Source: Clostridiales bacterium (GTDB lineage Bacteria > Bacillota > Clostridia > Lachnospirales > Lachnospiraceae). From it: a stretch of 56,680 nt of DNA. The stretch is from contig JAAYTK010000032.1 in NCBI GenBank assembly GCA_012523775.1, positions 1 through 56,680 on the forward strand. The letters are read 5' to 3'. A program made the translations under genes and the position numbers. Below are positions 33,303 through 42,004 of the stretch, in pieces. How positions within the stretch are numbered: position 1 is the stretch's first letter; every line of letters starts with the position of its first letter. Under the pieces are notes generated by a model. That model did no database searches and was not told the DNA's origin. It saw only the letters and a program-made list of their open reading frames with translations.

Positions 33303-34688
33303 ATGGATGATAGAAAGGTATTTATTGATCCTCAGAATAACCTTCTTAAACTGGAGGAGCCCATATACACATTAGTCGATGTTGATATGCCTAACATATT
33401 CCGCAATTTGTTTCCCTATGATGAGATACCTAAAATTGCATTCAATGATAGGATAGTACCCCACAAGCTTCCCGATGAGATATTTATCACAGATACCACA
33501 TTTCGTGACGGTCAGCAATCAAGAGCTCCTTATAGCACTGAGCAGATAGTTACTCTGTATGATTATTTACATCGTCTTGGAGGACCAAAGGGAATTATCC
33601 GCCAATGTGAATTTTTCTTATATAGTAAAAAGGATAGGGATGCGGTTTATCAGTGTATGGAGAAAGGATATAAGTATCCCGAGGTGACCTCATGGATACG
33701 TGCCAGCAAGAAGGACTTCGAACTGGTTAAGGAGATAGGTATGAAGGAGACAGGTATACTGGTAAGCTGTTCCGATTATCATATCTTCTATAAGATGAAG
33801 ATGACCAGGCGTGAGGCTATGGAGCATTACCTGAATATCGTCAGAGAATGCCTTGATACGGGTATTGCGGCACGCTGCCACTTGGAGGATATTACCCGTT
33901 CGGATATTCATGGATTCGTAATTCCATTCTGCTCTGAGCTTATGAGGCTAAGTAATGAGTATCAGATGCCTGTGAAGGTCAGAGCCTGTGATACTATGGG
34001 CTACGGAGTGAATTTTCCGGGCGCGGTTCTTCCCCGTTCGGTACAGGGAATTATATACGGTATTATGACACATGCGGGAGTTCCTTCAGAGTGGATAGAA
34101 TGGCATGGCCATAATGACTTTTATAAGGCTGTAACTAATTCTACAACTGCTTGGCTTTATGGGGCGGCGGCAGTTAACTGTTCGCTATTTGGTATCGGTG
34201 AAAGAACAGGTAATACACCCCTTGAGGCCATGGTATTCGAATATGCCCAGCTTAAGGGAACACTGGATGGTATGGATACCAGAGTGATTACAGAGATTGC
34301 CGAATATTATGAGAAAGAGATAGGCTATAAAGTTCCTTCAAGAACCCCCTTTGTCGGGAGTAATTTTAATGTCACCAGGGCCGGTATTCATGCCGACGGA
34401 TTATTAAAGAATGAGGAAATATATAATATTTTTGACACGGAGAAATTCTTAAATCGTCCTGTGAGGGTGGCGGTTTCCAATACCTCAGGACTTGCGGGAA
34501 TAGCACATTGGATTAACAGCTATTATAATCTTAAGGGTGAAAATGCCATTGATAAGAATAACCCAATTGTGGGTAAAGTAAAGGAATGGGTGGACGAGGA
34601 ATACGATAACGGCAGGATAACAGTTATTACTGACGATGAGATGATATGTGTCATTAACAGGGCTAAGAAGGAATTAAATATAACCTAA
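33303..34688 (+). CDS. Re-citrate-synthase-like enzyme (HMGL/isopropylmalate synthase superfamily)
   Basis: 461 residues. The metal-dependent aldol-type condensing core begins at about residue 60 with FITDTTFRDGQQSRAP (the D-x-T-x-R-D-G-x-Q signature). CHLEDITRSD, HGHNDFYKAVTNS (metal-binding His pair) and CSLFGIGERTGNTPLEAM follow. The family contains 2-isopropylmalate, homocitrate and clostridial Re-citrate synthases. The long N-terminal extension (about 60 residues) and the isocitrate dehydrogenase gene that follows favour Re-citrate synthase, which joins acetyl-CoA and oxaloacetate on the way to 2-oxoglutarate and glutamate. Homocitrate synthase remains possible. AAGGGA precedes the ATG at wide spacing. 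Confidence 0.8.
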   Translation: MDDRKVFIDPQNNLLKLEEPIYTLVDVDMPNIFRNLFPYDEIPKIAFNDRIVPHKLPDEIFITDTTFRDGQQSRAPYSTEQIVTLYDYLHRLGGPKGIIRQCEFFLYSKKDRDAVYQCMEKGYKYPEVTSWIRASKKDFELVKEIGMKETGILVSCSDYHIFYKMKMTRREAMEHYLNIVRECLDTGIAARCHLEDITRSDIHGFVIPFCSELMRLSNEYQMPVKVRACDTMGYGVNFPGAVLPRSVQGIIYGIMTHAGVPSEWIEWHGHNDFYKAVTNSTTAWLYGAAAVNCSLFGIGERTGNTPLEAMVFEYAQLKGTLDGMDTRVITEIAEYYEKEIGYKVPSRTPFVGSNFNVTRAGIHADGLLKNEEIYNIFDTEKFLNRPVRVAVSNTSGLAGIAHWINSYYNLKGENAIDKNNPIVGKVKEWVDEEYDNGRITVITDDEMICVINRAKKELNIT

Positions 34689-34717
34689 ATCATCGTATGA
34701 TATGGAAGACTCACGGG

Positions 34718-34746
34718 TTGACAACCCATACTCCTTAACATACAAT
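34718..34746 (+). promoter_or_regulatory. internal promoter before the isocitrate dehydrogenase gene
   Basis: Perfect TTGACA (34718-34723), 17 bases, TACAAT (34741-34746), about 50 bases before ATG 34798. It would allow dehydrogenase and regulator expression apart from the synthase. Confidence 0.6.
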
Positions 34747-34797
34747 AAAATCTGGAATTAATTTAGCATTTACTATAATATGATTTGGAGGATGAAG

Positions 34798-35964
34798 ATG
34801 TTAAGAACAGATCAAATTGAAGCGGCAAAGGAAAGATTCGGACAGTTACTTGAAGAGCAGCTACGAAGAGTAGACGAAATGAAGAGCCAAGGTGATTTTA
34901 TAGATTACAAGTCCTTGGATCAGATAATAGTCGGTGTATGTGGCGGAGATGGTATCGGCCCGGCAATAACAGCACAGGCTCAGAGAGTATTGGAGTACTT
35001 GTTAGAGGATGAGGTAAGAGCCGGTAAGGTTGTATTTAGAAATATAGAGGGGCTTACGATTGAAAGAAGAGCGGCTGAAAATGCAGCGATTCCTCCTGCG
35101 GTTTTGGAGGAAATTAAGAAATGTCATGTTATTCTTAAGGGACCTACGACTACACCGAGAAAAGGTGATCCTTGGCCTAATGTAGAAAGTGCTAATGTAG
35201 CCATGAGAAAAGAGCTTGATCTCTTTGCGAATGTAAGACCTGTAAGAATTCCTGAGCAGGGCATTGACTGGACCTTTTACCGTGAGAACACAGAAGGAGC
35301 CTATGCCGTAGGAAGTAAAGGTGTAAATGTTACAGAGGACCTTGGAGTGGATTTTACAGTGGTAACCAATCAGGGCTGTGAGCGAATCATAAGGGCAGCA
35401 TTTGAGTTTGCAAAAGCCAATAACAAGACAAGAGTTACTGCAGTTACCAAGGCCAATATTATTAAGGTTACCGACGGTAAATTCCTGGATATCTTCTATA
35501 AGATTGCAAAGGAATATCCGAATATTTCGGCAGATGACTGGTATATAGATATCATGACAGCCAAGCTGGTGGATGAGAAGAGAAGAAAGGATTTCCAGGT
35601 CGTGGTATTGCCTAATCTATATGGTGATATTATAACCGATGAGGCAGCAGAATTCCAAGGTGGTGTAGGCACAGCCGGAAGCGCCAACATCGGAAAGCGT
35701 TACGGTATGTTTGAGGCAATTCATGGCTCCGCACCCAGAATGGTGAAGGAAGGCAGAGATAAATATGCGGATCCCTGCAGTATGATTCGTGCAGGTGCAA
35801 TGCTTCTTGCTCATATAGGATATACGAAGGAAGCCGATAAGCTTTATAAGGCTTTGGATATCTGCACAGTAACCGAGAAGAAGCTTGTTATTACAGGCAG
35901 AGACAGCGGAGCTACCAGTGAGGAATTTGCCAATTATTTAATGGAAACAATCGCAAGATTATAA
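34798..35964 (+). CDS. isocitrate/isopropylmalate dehydrogenase family, probably isocitrate dehydrogenase
   Basis: 388 residues from ATG 34798 (GGAGGA 5 bases upstream). VCGGDGIGPAITAQA is the nucleotide-binding start; LKGPTTTPRKG, ANVRPVRIPEQGIDWTFYRENTEGAY (substrate loop) and VVLPNLYGDIITDEAAEFQGGVG (metal-binding Asp residues) are typical. IHGSAPRM is the cofactor-loop region. The enzyme oxidatively decarboxylates a 2-hydroxy acid; with the synthase gene next to it, isocitrate to 2-oxoglutarate is the likely step. An N-terminal helical extension of about 45 residues is present. Aconitase is not in the window. Confidence 0.85.
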   Translation: MLRTDQIEAAKERFGQLLEEQLRRVDEMKSQGDFIDYKSLDQIIVGVCGGDGIGPAITAQAQRVLEYLLEDEVRAGKVVFRNIEGLTIERRAAENAAIPPAVLEEIKKCHVILKGPTTTPRKGDPWPNVESANVAMRKELDLFANVRPVRIPEQGIDWTFYRENTEGAYAVGSKGVNVTEDLGVDFTVVTNQGCERIIRAAFEFAKANNKTRVTAVTKANIIKVTDGKFLDIFYKIAKEYPNISADDWYIDIMTAKLVDEKRRKDFQVVVLPNLYGDIITDEAAEFQGGVGTAGSANIGKRYGMFEAIHGSAPRMVKEGRDKYADPCSMIRAGAMLLAHIGYTKEADKLYKALDICTVTEKKLVITGRDSGATSEEFANYLMETIARL

Positions 35965-35977
35965 GGAGGAAAATTCC

Positions 35978-36646
35978 TTGGAAGAGATTAATCTTCAAAA
36001 AGAGATAGCAGACAGGTATTCCCTTAGGGGCAGAGTATACAATACTATAAGGGATAGGATATTGTCAGGAGACTATCATGAGAATGAGGAATTGAAGGAG
36101 AATACTATCGCCACCGAGCTTGGTGTAAGTAGGACTCCCGTAAGGGAGGCACTGCGTAAGCTGGAGCTTGAGGGGCTGGTCAATATCATACCTAATAAAG
36201 GAGCTTATGTTACAGGAATAACCAAGAAGGACATTCATGATATCTATATGATACGTTCATATCTGGAGGGACTCTGTGCAAAGCTGGCTTGTGAGAATAT
36301 AACCAATGCTCAGATTGAGGCATTGGAGGAAATTCTGTACTTAACGGATTTTCATGCAAGAAGAAGCCATTTTGACCAGATAGTTGAACTGGATAATAAG
36401 TTTCATGATTTATTATACAAAGCCTCCGGCAGTAAGATATTAAATCATGTATTATCGGATTTTCATCAGTATGTCGAGCGGGTTCGTAAGATTACGCTCT
36501 CCAGACCTTATAGGGCTGAAAAGTCAAGTAAAGAGCATGCCGCCATAGTGGAAGCATTAAAGAAAAGGGACGAACAGTTGGCAGAGACTTTAGCTCATGT
36601 ACATATGATGAACACAATCCAAAACCTTACAGAACAAGGATTATAA
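35978..36646 (+). CDS. GntR-family regulator, FCD type
   Basis: 222 residues from TTG 35978, AAGGAGGA 7 bases upstream, 13 bases after the dehydrogenase stop. The winged-helix domain (about 15-80) has TIATELGVSRTPVREALRKL, the recognition-helix signature of GntR proteins. The C-terminal FCD ligand domain shows its metal-binding pattern with DNKFHDLLYKASG and SSKEHAAIVEAL (Asp and His ligands). Such regulators usually respond to small organic acids. The palindrome over the operon promoter is a natural target, giving autoregulation; the effector might be citrate or 2-oxoglutarate, but this is inferred. Confidence 0.9.
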   Translation: MEEINLQKEIADRYSLRGRVYNTIRDRILSGDYHENEELKENTIATELGVSRTPVREALRKLELEGLVNIIPNKGAYVTGITKKDIHDIYMIRSYLEGLCAKLACENITNAQIEALEEILYLTDFHARRSHFDQIVELDNKFHDLLYKASGSKILNHVLSDFHQYVERVRKITLSRPYRAEKSSKEHAAIVEALKKRDEQLAETLAHVHMMNTIQNLTEQGL

Positions 36647-36684
36647 GTATATAATGTGGTATGCATTGATAATGAGACCATAAC

Positions 36685-36709
36685 AAAAGGGACAGTTACT
36701 GTCCCTTTT
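36685..36709. terminator. bidirectional terminator
   Basis: AAAAGGGACAG / TTACT / GTCCCTTTT (36685-36709) with A and T runs at the two sides, between the convergent GntR and ABC-F genes. Confidence 0.9.
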
Positions 36710-38635
36710 CTATTCTTCGTTAGCCAAACGTTCCCACTTCTCCAACAACTCTTCGAGTCTGGCTTCAATCTTTTTCTTTTCCGTATGAAGCTCCATTAGC
36801 TTATCTGCATCGGTGTAGATTTCCTCTTTAATGAGAAGAGCATCGATTTCCTCATTTCTGATTTCCAGTTCATGAATTTCATCCTCGGTCCTCTTTAAAT
36901 CATTCTTAAGCTTTCTTATTCTTGCCTGTTCCTCTTTCTGCTGCAGCCAGGACAGCTTATTGCTACCGATTGCTTCATCAGATGCGGTCAAGGAGTCTTT
37001 TTCTTTGTCGACTGTCTTATATGCAGCCTCAACCGCTTCCTTCTTCTCAAGGTAATAATCATAATTACCTATGTAGTTAAGCAGATGTTTATCTGTCAAA
37101 TCCAGAATTCTGGTTGCTGTCTTATTGATGAAATATCTGTCATGGGATACATAGAGTATCGTTCCGCTATAGGAGTTAAGGACATTTTCAAGGATTTCCT
37201 TTGAGGCGATGTCCAGGTGATTCGTCGGCTCGTCCAGTATTAAGAAATTTGCCTCGGACAGCATAAGCTTAGCCAGAGATACTCTTCCCCGTTCGCCACC
37301 GCTTATATCCTTTATAAGCTTAAATACATCATCGTCGGTAAAAAGAAAAGCGGCCAGTATATTTCTTACAGCAGTATTGTCCAGGTGGGGATAAGTATCC
37401 TGAAGCTCATCGAATAGGGTCTTATTCGGATTAAGCAGTTGCATTGCCTGATCGTAATAGCCTATCTGAACCTTGCTTCCAAGTTCCACTTCACCGGCAT
37501 CTGCTTCTACGGAGCCTGTGATAATTTTTAGGATAGTAGTTTTTCCTGTCCCGTTATTACCGATTATGGCTACTCTTTCGCCTCTTTTTATATAAAAATT
37601 TATATTTGAGAATAGCTCCAGGCTTCCATAAGATTTCGAAAGACCTTTTACGGTTAGGACATCCTTACCGCTTATGATTTTGGGCTCTATAGAAAAATGT
37701 ATCTGCTGATTTTCAGTGGGCTTGTCTATACGTTCGATTTTCTCAAGCATTTTCTCGCGACTTTCTGCCCGACGGATAGATTTTTCACGGTTGAACGAGC
37801 GAAGCTTTGCGATTACCTCCTCCTGACGCTTAATCTCTCTTTGCTGGTTATTATATGCCTTTAAGAGAGCATTTTGCTGCAGGGATTTCTTATATACATA
37901 ATCTGAGTAATTGCCGTCGAAGGTCTGTGCCTTCCTGTTATCCAGCTCAATTACCTTAGTTACAACCTTATCGAGAAAATACCTGTCATGTGCTACCACA
38001 ATCACGGCACCGTTATAATTAGTCAGATATGTCTCCAGCCATGCGATAGATATAAGATCCAGATGGTTGGTGGGCTCGTCAAGAAGAAGAATATCCGGAT
38101 TTGACAGAAGCAGCTTTCCCAATGCGATTCTGGTCTTTTGTCCCCCTGAGAGAGTGTCAATTCTTTTATCAAATTCATCCTCATCAAAACCCAATCCCTT
38201 AAGTATACCTACAACCTCACTCTTGTAGGCATATCCATTTTGAATTTCAAATTCATGGGTAAGTCTTGTATAGGTATTAAGCATCTGCTCCAGTTCCTTG
38301 CCCTTCGCATGCTTCATCATTAGCTCAAGACTGCGGATTCTTTCATCCAGTTGTGTTAGCTCCTGCTTAACGCTATACATTTCTTCAAATATAGTATTGT
38401 CTGATTGCAAATCCTGTTGTTGAGAAAGATATCCGATGACACTGCCCTTCGATAGAATTACATTACCATCATCGGCGGATAAATCACCTATTATTATTCT
38501 CAGCAGGGTGGTTTTACCCGCTCCGTTGACACCGACAATAGCAGCCTTCTCCTTCTCATTTATATGAAAGGAGACATCTTTTAGAATCTCTGTCATGCCA
38601 AAGGATTTACTTATATTATTACATGATAAAACCAT
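36710..38635 (-). CDS. ABC-F family ATPase (Uup/YdiF type)
   Basis: 641 residues, no membrane helices, two ABC cassettes. Cassette 1: Walker A GVNGAGKTT, signature LSGGQKTRIALG, Walker B ILLLDEPTNHLD. Cassette 2: GNNGTGKTT, SGGERGRVSLAK, LILDEPTNHLD. Between them lies the charged linker (YNNQQREIKRQEEVIAK), and the C-terminus is a coiled coil of about 70 residues (LKNDLKRTEDEIHELEIR). ABC-F proteins act on ribosomes, in translation or antibiotic protection. The C-terminal coiled coil fits the Uup/YdiF housekeeping branch rather than a resistance factor. AGAGGT precedes ATG on the minus strand. Confidence 0.92.
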   Translation of the reverse strand: MVLSCNNISKSFGMTEILKDVSFHINEKEKAAIVGVNGAGKTTLLRIIIGDLSADDGNVILSKGSVIGYLSQQQDLQSDNTIFEEMYSVKQELTQLDERIRSLELMMKHAKGKELEQMLNTYTRLTHEFEIQNGYAYKSEVVGILKGLGFDEDEFDKRIDTLSGGQKTRIALGKLLLSNPDILLLDEPTNHLDLISIAWLETYLTNYNGAVIVVAHDRYFLDKVVTKVIELDNRKAQTFDGNYSDYVYKKSLQQNALLKAYNNQQREIKRQEEVIAKLRSFNREKSIRRAESREKMLEKIERIDKPTENQQIHFSIEPKIISGKDVLTVKGLSKSYGSLELFSNINFYIKRGERVAIIGNNGTGKTTILKIITGSVEADAGEVELGSKVQIGYYDQAMQLLNPNKTLFDELQDTYPHLDNTAVRNILAAFLFTDDDVFKLIKDISGGERGRVSLAKLMLSEANFLILDEPTNHLDIASKEILENVLNSYSGTILYVSHDRYFINKTATRILDLTDKHLLNYIGNYDYYLEKKEAVEAAYKTVDKEKDSLTASDEAIGSNKLSWLQQKEEQARIRKLKNDLKRTEDEIHELEIRNEEIDALLIKEEIYTDADKLMELHTEKKKIEARLEELLEKWERLANEE

Positions 38636-38683
38636 GATACTTTACCTCTTTCAAATTACATAAATTATGATAACGACCTATAT

Positions 38684-38712
38684 ATTCTAGCATAAATGAA
38701 ATAGCAAGTAAA
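38684..38712 (-). promoter_or_regulatory. promoter of the ABC-F gene
   Basis: On the minus strand TTTACT (38712-38707), 17 bases, TAGAAT (38689-38684). It points away from the rex promoter 24 bases to the right. Confidence 0.55.
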
Positions 38713-38735
38713 GAATGGCGACGGCTATCAATTCA

Positions 38736-38764
38736 TTGACTTATTCTTAACAATCAAATATAAT
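38736..38764 (+). promoter_or_regulatory. rex promoter with a possible Rex half-site
   Basis: TTGACT (38736-38741), 17 bases, perfect TATAAT (38759-38764). TTAACAA (38747-38753) inside the spacer matches one half of the clostridial Rex operator; the other half (38736-38742) keeps only TTG. Confidence 0.65.
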
Positions 38765-38803
38765 AATCCATATAGATGTATTCGCCGGAAGGAGGATAAA
38801 GCA

Positions 38804-39448
38804 TTGCAAAAAAAGCACATTTCAAAGGCAGTTATAAATAGATTACCAAGATATTACCGTTATTTGGGTGACTTACTCGAGAAGGATGTCGTTCGCATTT
38901 CCTCTAAGGAATTGAGTGAGAAAATGAACGTGACCGCCTCACAGATTAGACAGGATCTGAACAATTTTGGTGGTTTTGGTCAGCAGGGATATGGATATAA
39001 TGTAGAATATCTTCATACAGAAATAGGAAAAATTCTCGGGCTTGACAGAAAGTATAATTTAATTATTATTGGTGCAGGTAATTTGGGTCAGGCACTTGCT
39101 AATTATGTGGATTTTGAACGAAGAGGCTTTTTTATAAAAGGAATTTTTGATGTGAATCCAAAGCTTGTAGGTTTATCAATTCGTGGAATTGAGATTAGGC
39201 TTATTGATGAATTGGAGGAATTTCTAAAAGTAAATCAGGTGGATATCGCAGCCTTGACTTTACCTAAGGCCAAGGCACCTAAAGTTGCTTCTGATCTTGC
39301 GAAATGGGGTATAAAGGGTATTTGGAATTTTGCTCCCACAGACCTTCATTTGGTGGAGAACGTAATAGTTGAAAATGTACATTTGGCTGAAAGTCTGATG
39401 AAATTATCATATAAGCTATCTGAACAGCAATATCCTTCCGATAAATAA
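38804..39448 (+). CDS. rex: redox-sensing transcriptional repressor Rex
   Basis: 214 residues from TTG 38804 (GGAGGA 7 bases upstream). The winged-helix domain (about 1-80) has ISKAVINRLPRYYRYL and VTASQIRQDLNNFGGFGQQG, the Rex signature. The Rossmann domain has LIIIGAGNLGQALANY, which binds NADH/NAD+, and KGIWNFAPTDL near the end. Rex blocks fermentation and respiration genes when the NADH/NAD+ ratio is low. It heads a run of housekeeping genes whose order is common in Lachnospiraceae. Confidence 0.95.
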   Translation: MQKKHISKAVINRLPRYYRYLGDLLEKDVVRISSKELSEKMNVTASQIRQDLNNFGGFGQQGYGYNVEYLHTEIGKILGLDRKYNLIIIGAGNLGQALANYVDFERRGFFIKGIFDVNPKLVGLSIRGIEIRLIDELEEFLKVNQVDIAALTLPKAKAPKVASDLAKWGIKGIWNFAPTDLHLVENVIVENVHLAESLMKLSYKLSEQQYPSDK

Positions 39449-39476
39449 TATACCATTAATAAAGGCAGGTTAGCAT

Positions 39477-40088
39477 ATGGGAAAAAGAAAGAGATTAGAT
39501 TACCGTAAAGTTGTAAAGAATAAAAAACTGCCGATTCTCACGTTGGATTCCAGATGGCATGAGATATTTCCTGACGATAAGAAAACAGCGAAGATTAAGG
39601 AGCTGGAGAATAAGGTTAACCGGCTGTTAAAGACACAGGGGAAAATAGTTAACGATATCAAGGATATGAAGAAGCTAAAGAGATCCCTCATATCTGATAT
39701 CGTTGTTAACATGGATATAAAGAATGATATCACAGGTAAAGCCAAGGAAAAGAAGCTGGATCAGAGCAAACGCTTTATCAATGAATTGAATGAGAAGATA
39801 GATAATGCTTCTGAAAGGCTTTCCGAACTTCCATATAAAATCAGAGAGGCTAATGAAGAGCTTCTATCGGAAAGCATCAAATACTGTTATGATAGAATAC
39901 ATGACAATCAGGAAGAACTGAAAAATATATCAGAGTGGATACAGAAAACCAGAATGGAACTGAAGGAGAAAATTCTGGTCAAGCATGACCTTGAGTCATC
40001 TAATAACCTGATGTATACATATTTACATGATATATTAGGTTCGGATGTAATCGATATTATTGATGACAGTAATCCCATAAAGGAATGA
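39477..40088 (+). CDS. coiled-coil protein between rex and acpS
   Basis: 203 residues, very charged and helical. The start KRKRLDYRKVVKNKKLPILT is basic; DSRWHEIFPDDKKTAKI is followed by a long coiled coil through about residue 185 (KIKELENKVNRLLKTQGKIV, ISEWIQKTRMELKEKI). No signal peptide or known domain. Its stop overlaps the ribosome binding site of acpS by position, so the two are probably co-translated. Function unknown. Confidence 0.75.
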   Translation: MGKRKRLDYRKVVKNKKLPILTLDSRWHEIFPDDKKTAKIKELENKVNRLLKTQGKIVNDIKDMKKLKRSLISDIVVNMDIKNDITGKAKEKKLDQSKRFINELNEKIDNASERLSELPYKIREANEELLSESIKYCYDRIHDNQEELKNISEWIQKTRMELKEKILVKHDLESSNNLMYTYLHDILGSDVIDIIDDSNPIKE

Positions 40089-40093
40089 TAAGC

Positions 40094-40471
40094 TTGATAA
40101 CCGGTATTGGTGTGGATTTAATCGAAATTGACAGAATCAGCAAGGCCTGTGAGAAGGAAGGTTTCTTAAGCAGAAGCTTTACAGAAGATGAGATTAAAAT
40201 GATAGACGGTAAATGGCAAAGAGCCGCCGGTAATTTTGCGGTAAAAGAAGCTGTAGCTAAGATGTTCGGCACAGGCTTCAGACAGATTTCACTTAAGGAG
40301 ATAGAGGTGCTTAGGGATAAGCTCGGGAAACCATATGTAAATCTTTACGGCAGAGCTTATGATTTGGCAAAGAAACAGGGAGTAACTAAAATTCATGTAT
40401 CCATAACCAATACGAAGGAATATGCCAATGCATTCGTTATAGGAGAAGATACAAGTGAGGCAATCGAATGA
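40094..40471 (+). CDS. acpS: holo-[acyl-carrier-protein] synthase
   Basis: 125 residues from TTG 40094, because AAAGGA ends 9 bases upstream and the family begins I-x-GIGVDLIEIDRI; ATG 40085 would abut the site. GIGVDLIEI carries the Mg-binding Asp, and FAVKEAVAKMFGTGF is the second signature with the catalytic Glu. The enzyme moves 4'-phosphopantetheine from CoA to acyl carrier protein in fatty acid synthesis. The last codons overlap the start of nnr by 4 bases (ATGA). Confidence 0.93.
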   Translation: MITGIGVDLIEIDRISKACEKEGFLSRSFTEDEIKMIDGKWQRAAGNFAVKEAVAKMFGTGFRQISLKEIEVLRDKLGKPYVNLYGRAYDLAKKQGVTKIHVSITNTKEYANAFVIGEDTSEAIE

Positions 40472-41997
40472 AATATATAGTAGATTCCGTTAAAATGAAG
40501 GAAATAGATAGATACACTATGGAGGAAATAAAAATCCCTCCTGCGGTTCTTATGGAAAGAGCAGCTATGGAAGTCATAGCTGTAATGAAGCAATCCATAA
40601 CCAAGGATGACCGAATCCTTGTGGTGTGTGGACCCGGAAATAATGGCGGAGATGGAGTTGCAGCCGGTAGAATCCTGCATTTACAGGGCTACCAAGTTGC
40701 AATTCTTTTGCCTTTTAATATAGAAATATGCAGCCAACAGATGAAGGAACAGCTTACTATTGCCGGAAATTTGGGTATAAGTATTGATAGCAGTATCCGA
40801 CTACATGAATATAATATAATAATTGATGCAATCTTCGGAATAGGTCTGTCTAAGCCTATTGAAGGAAATATGGCAGATATTATCAATGAGATAAATAATG
40901 GTAACCATAGAGTGTTTTCTGTAGATATTCCGTCGGGTATATCTGCTGATACCGGAAGGGTTATGAATACGGCCATAAAGGCAGAGTGTACCATTACCTT
41001 CGGCTATATGAAGCAAGGTCTTATACTATATCCCGGCGCGGACTATGCAGGAAGAATAACCGTGGCCGATATCGGCTTTCCGGATGAAGCCTTACATCGT
41101 GTGGGAGCAGATACCTTCTATTATACCAAGGGGGATTTAGCCAAAATTCCAAAGAGAAAAAACGATGGACATAAGGGGACATTCGGTAAGGTGCTGATTA
41201 TAGCGGGAAGCGAGGGAATGAGCGGCGCGGCTTATCTGTCAGCCAAGGCATGTTTAAAGACAGGGGCCGGTATGGTTAAAATCCTAACGTCATCTTGTAA
41301 TCGAGTTATTATCCAGTCAATGATTCCGGAAGCGCTTTATGCATCCTATGATATGGATGAGAATATAAAATCAATTATAGACTGGGCTGACGTTATAATT
41401 ATCGGTCCGGGGCTTGGGATAACAAGAAGAATAGAAGAACTAGTTGATTTAGTAACATGTACGCAAAAGCCCTTAGTCATCGATGCCGATGCCATAAACA
41501 TACTGGCAAACAGAATTAAAAATATCGGCGATGACAGAATAAGTATGAGGATTATTAAGCGAACAGATAAGCTGGCAGAAATATTACCTGAGAATGCTGT
41601 TTTAACTCCTCATCCTATGGAGCTCGCAAGACTGCTTGATATAGATATAGATGACATATCAGATAATATAATTGACATCGCAAATCAATGTTCTTATAAT
41701 AATGAATTGGTATATGTTATGAAGAATGCCAGAACTATAGTTGCCTGCTCAGGGAAAAAATACATTAATATTTCCGGAAATTGCGGCATGGCGACCGCCG
41801 GAAGTGGCGACGTTCTTACCGGAATCATTGCGGGACTTTTGGCACAGGGAATGGAGTCTTATGAGGCATCCTGCCTTGCTGTTTACATTCATGGATTGGC
41901 AGGAGATTTGGCATCAGAAGAGATTGGGACATATTCACTGATGGCAGGTAACATAGCAGATGCGATATCTAATATAATGAAAGAAGAAACCAGGTGA
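40468..41997 (+). CDS. nnr: bifunctional NAD(P)HX epimerase / ADP-dependent dehydratase
   Basis: 509 residues, the usual length for the fused form. The N-terminal YjeF_N epimerase part (about 1-215) shows VVCGPGNNGGDGVAAGR and SVDIPSGISADTG. The C-terminal ribokinase-like dehydratase (about 225-505) shows GTFGKVLIIAGSEGMSGAAY, LTPHPMELARL and GNCGMATAGSGDVLTGIIAG, with the catalytic Asp in the last. It repairs hydrated NADH and NADPH in the cytoplasm. Overlaps acpS by 4 bases; alr follows 7 bases later. Confidence 0.95.
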   Translation: MKYIVDSVKMKEIDRYTMEEIKIPPAVLMERAAMEVIAVMKQSITKDDRILVVCGPGNNGGDGVAAGRILHLQGYQVAILLPFNIEICSQQMKEQLTIAGNLGISIDSSIRLHEYNIIIDAIFGIGLSKPIEGNMADIINEINNGNHRVFSVDIPSGISADTGRVMNTAIKAECTITFGYMKQGLILYPGADYAGRITVADIGFPDEALHRVGADTFYYTKGDLAKIPKRKNDGHKGTFGKVLIIAGSEGMSGAAYLSAKACLKTGAGMVKILTSSCNRVIIQSMIPEALYASYDMDENIKSIIDWADVIIIGPGLGITRRIEELVDLVTCTQKPLVIDADAINILANRIKNIGDDRISMRIIKRTDKLAEILPENAVLTPHPMELARLLDIDIDDISDNIIDIANQCSYNNELVYVMKNARTIVACSGKKYINISGNCGMATAGSGDVLTGIIAGLLAQGMESYEASCLAVYIHGLAGDLASEEIGTYSLMAGNIADAISNIMKEETR

Positions 41998-42004
41998 AAA
42001 TATA

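Noticed and set aside
34715-34727. Small hairpin GGGTT-GAC-AACCC
   Set aside because: It overlaps a well-formed -35 box and has a three-base loop; the promoter reading explains the sequence better.
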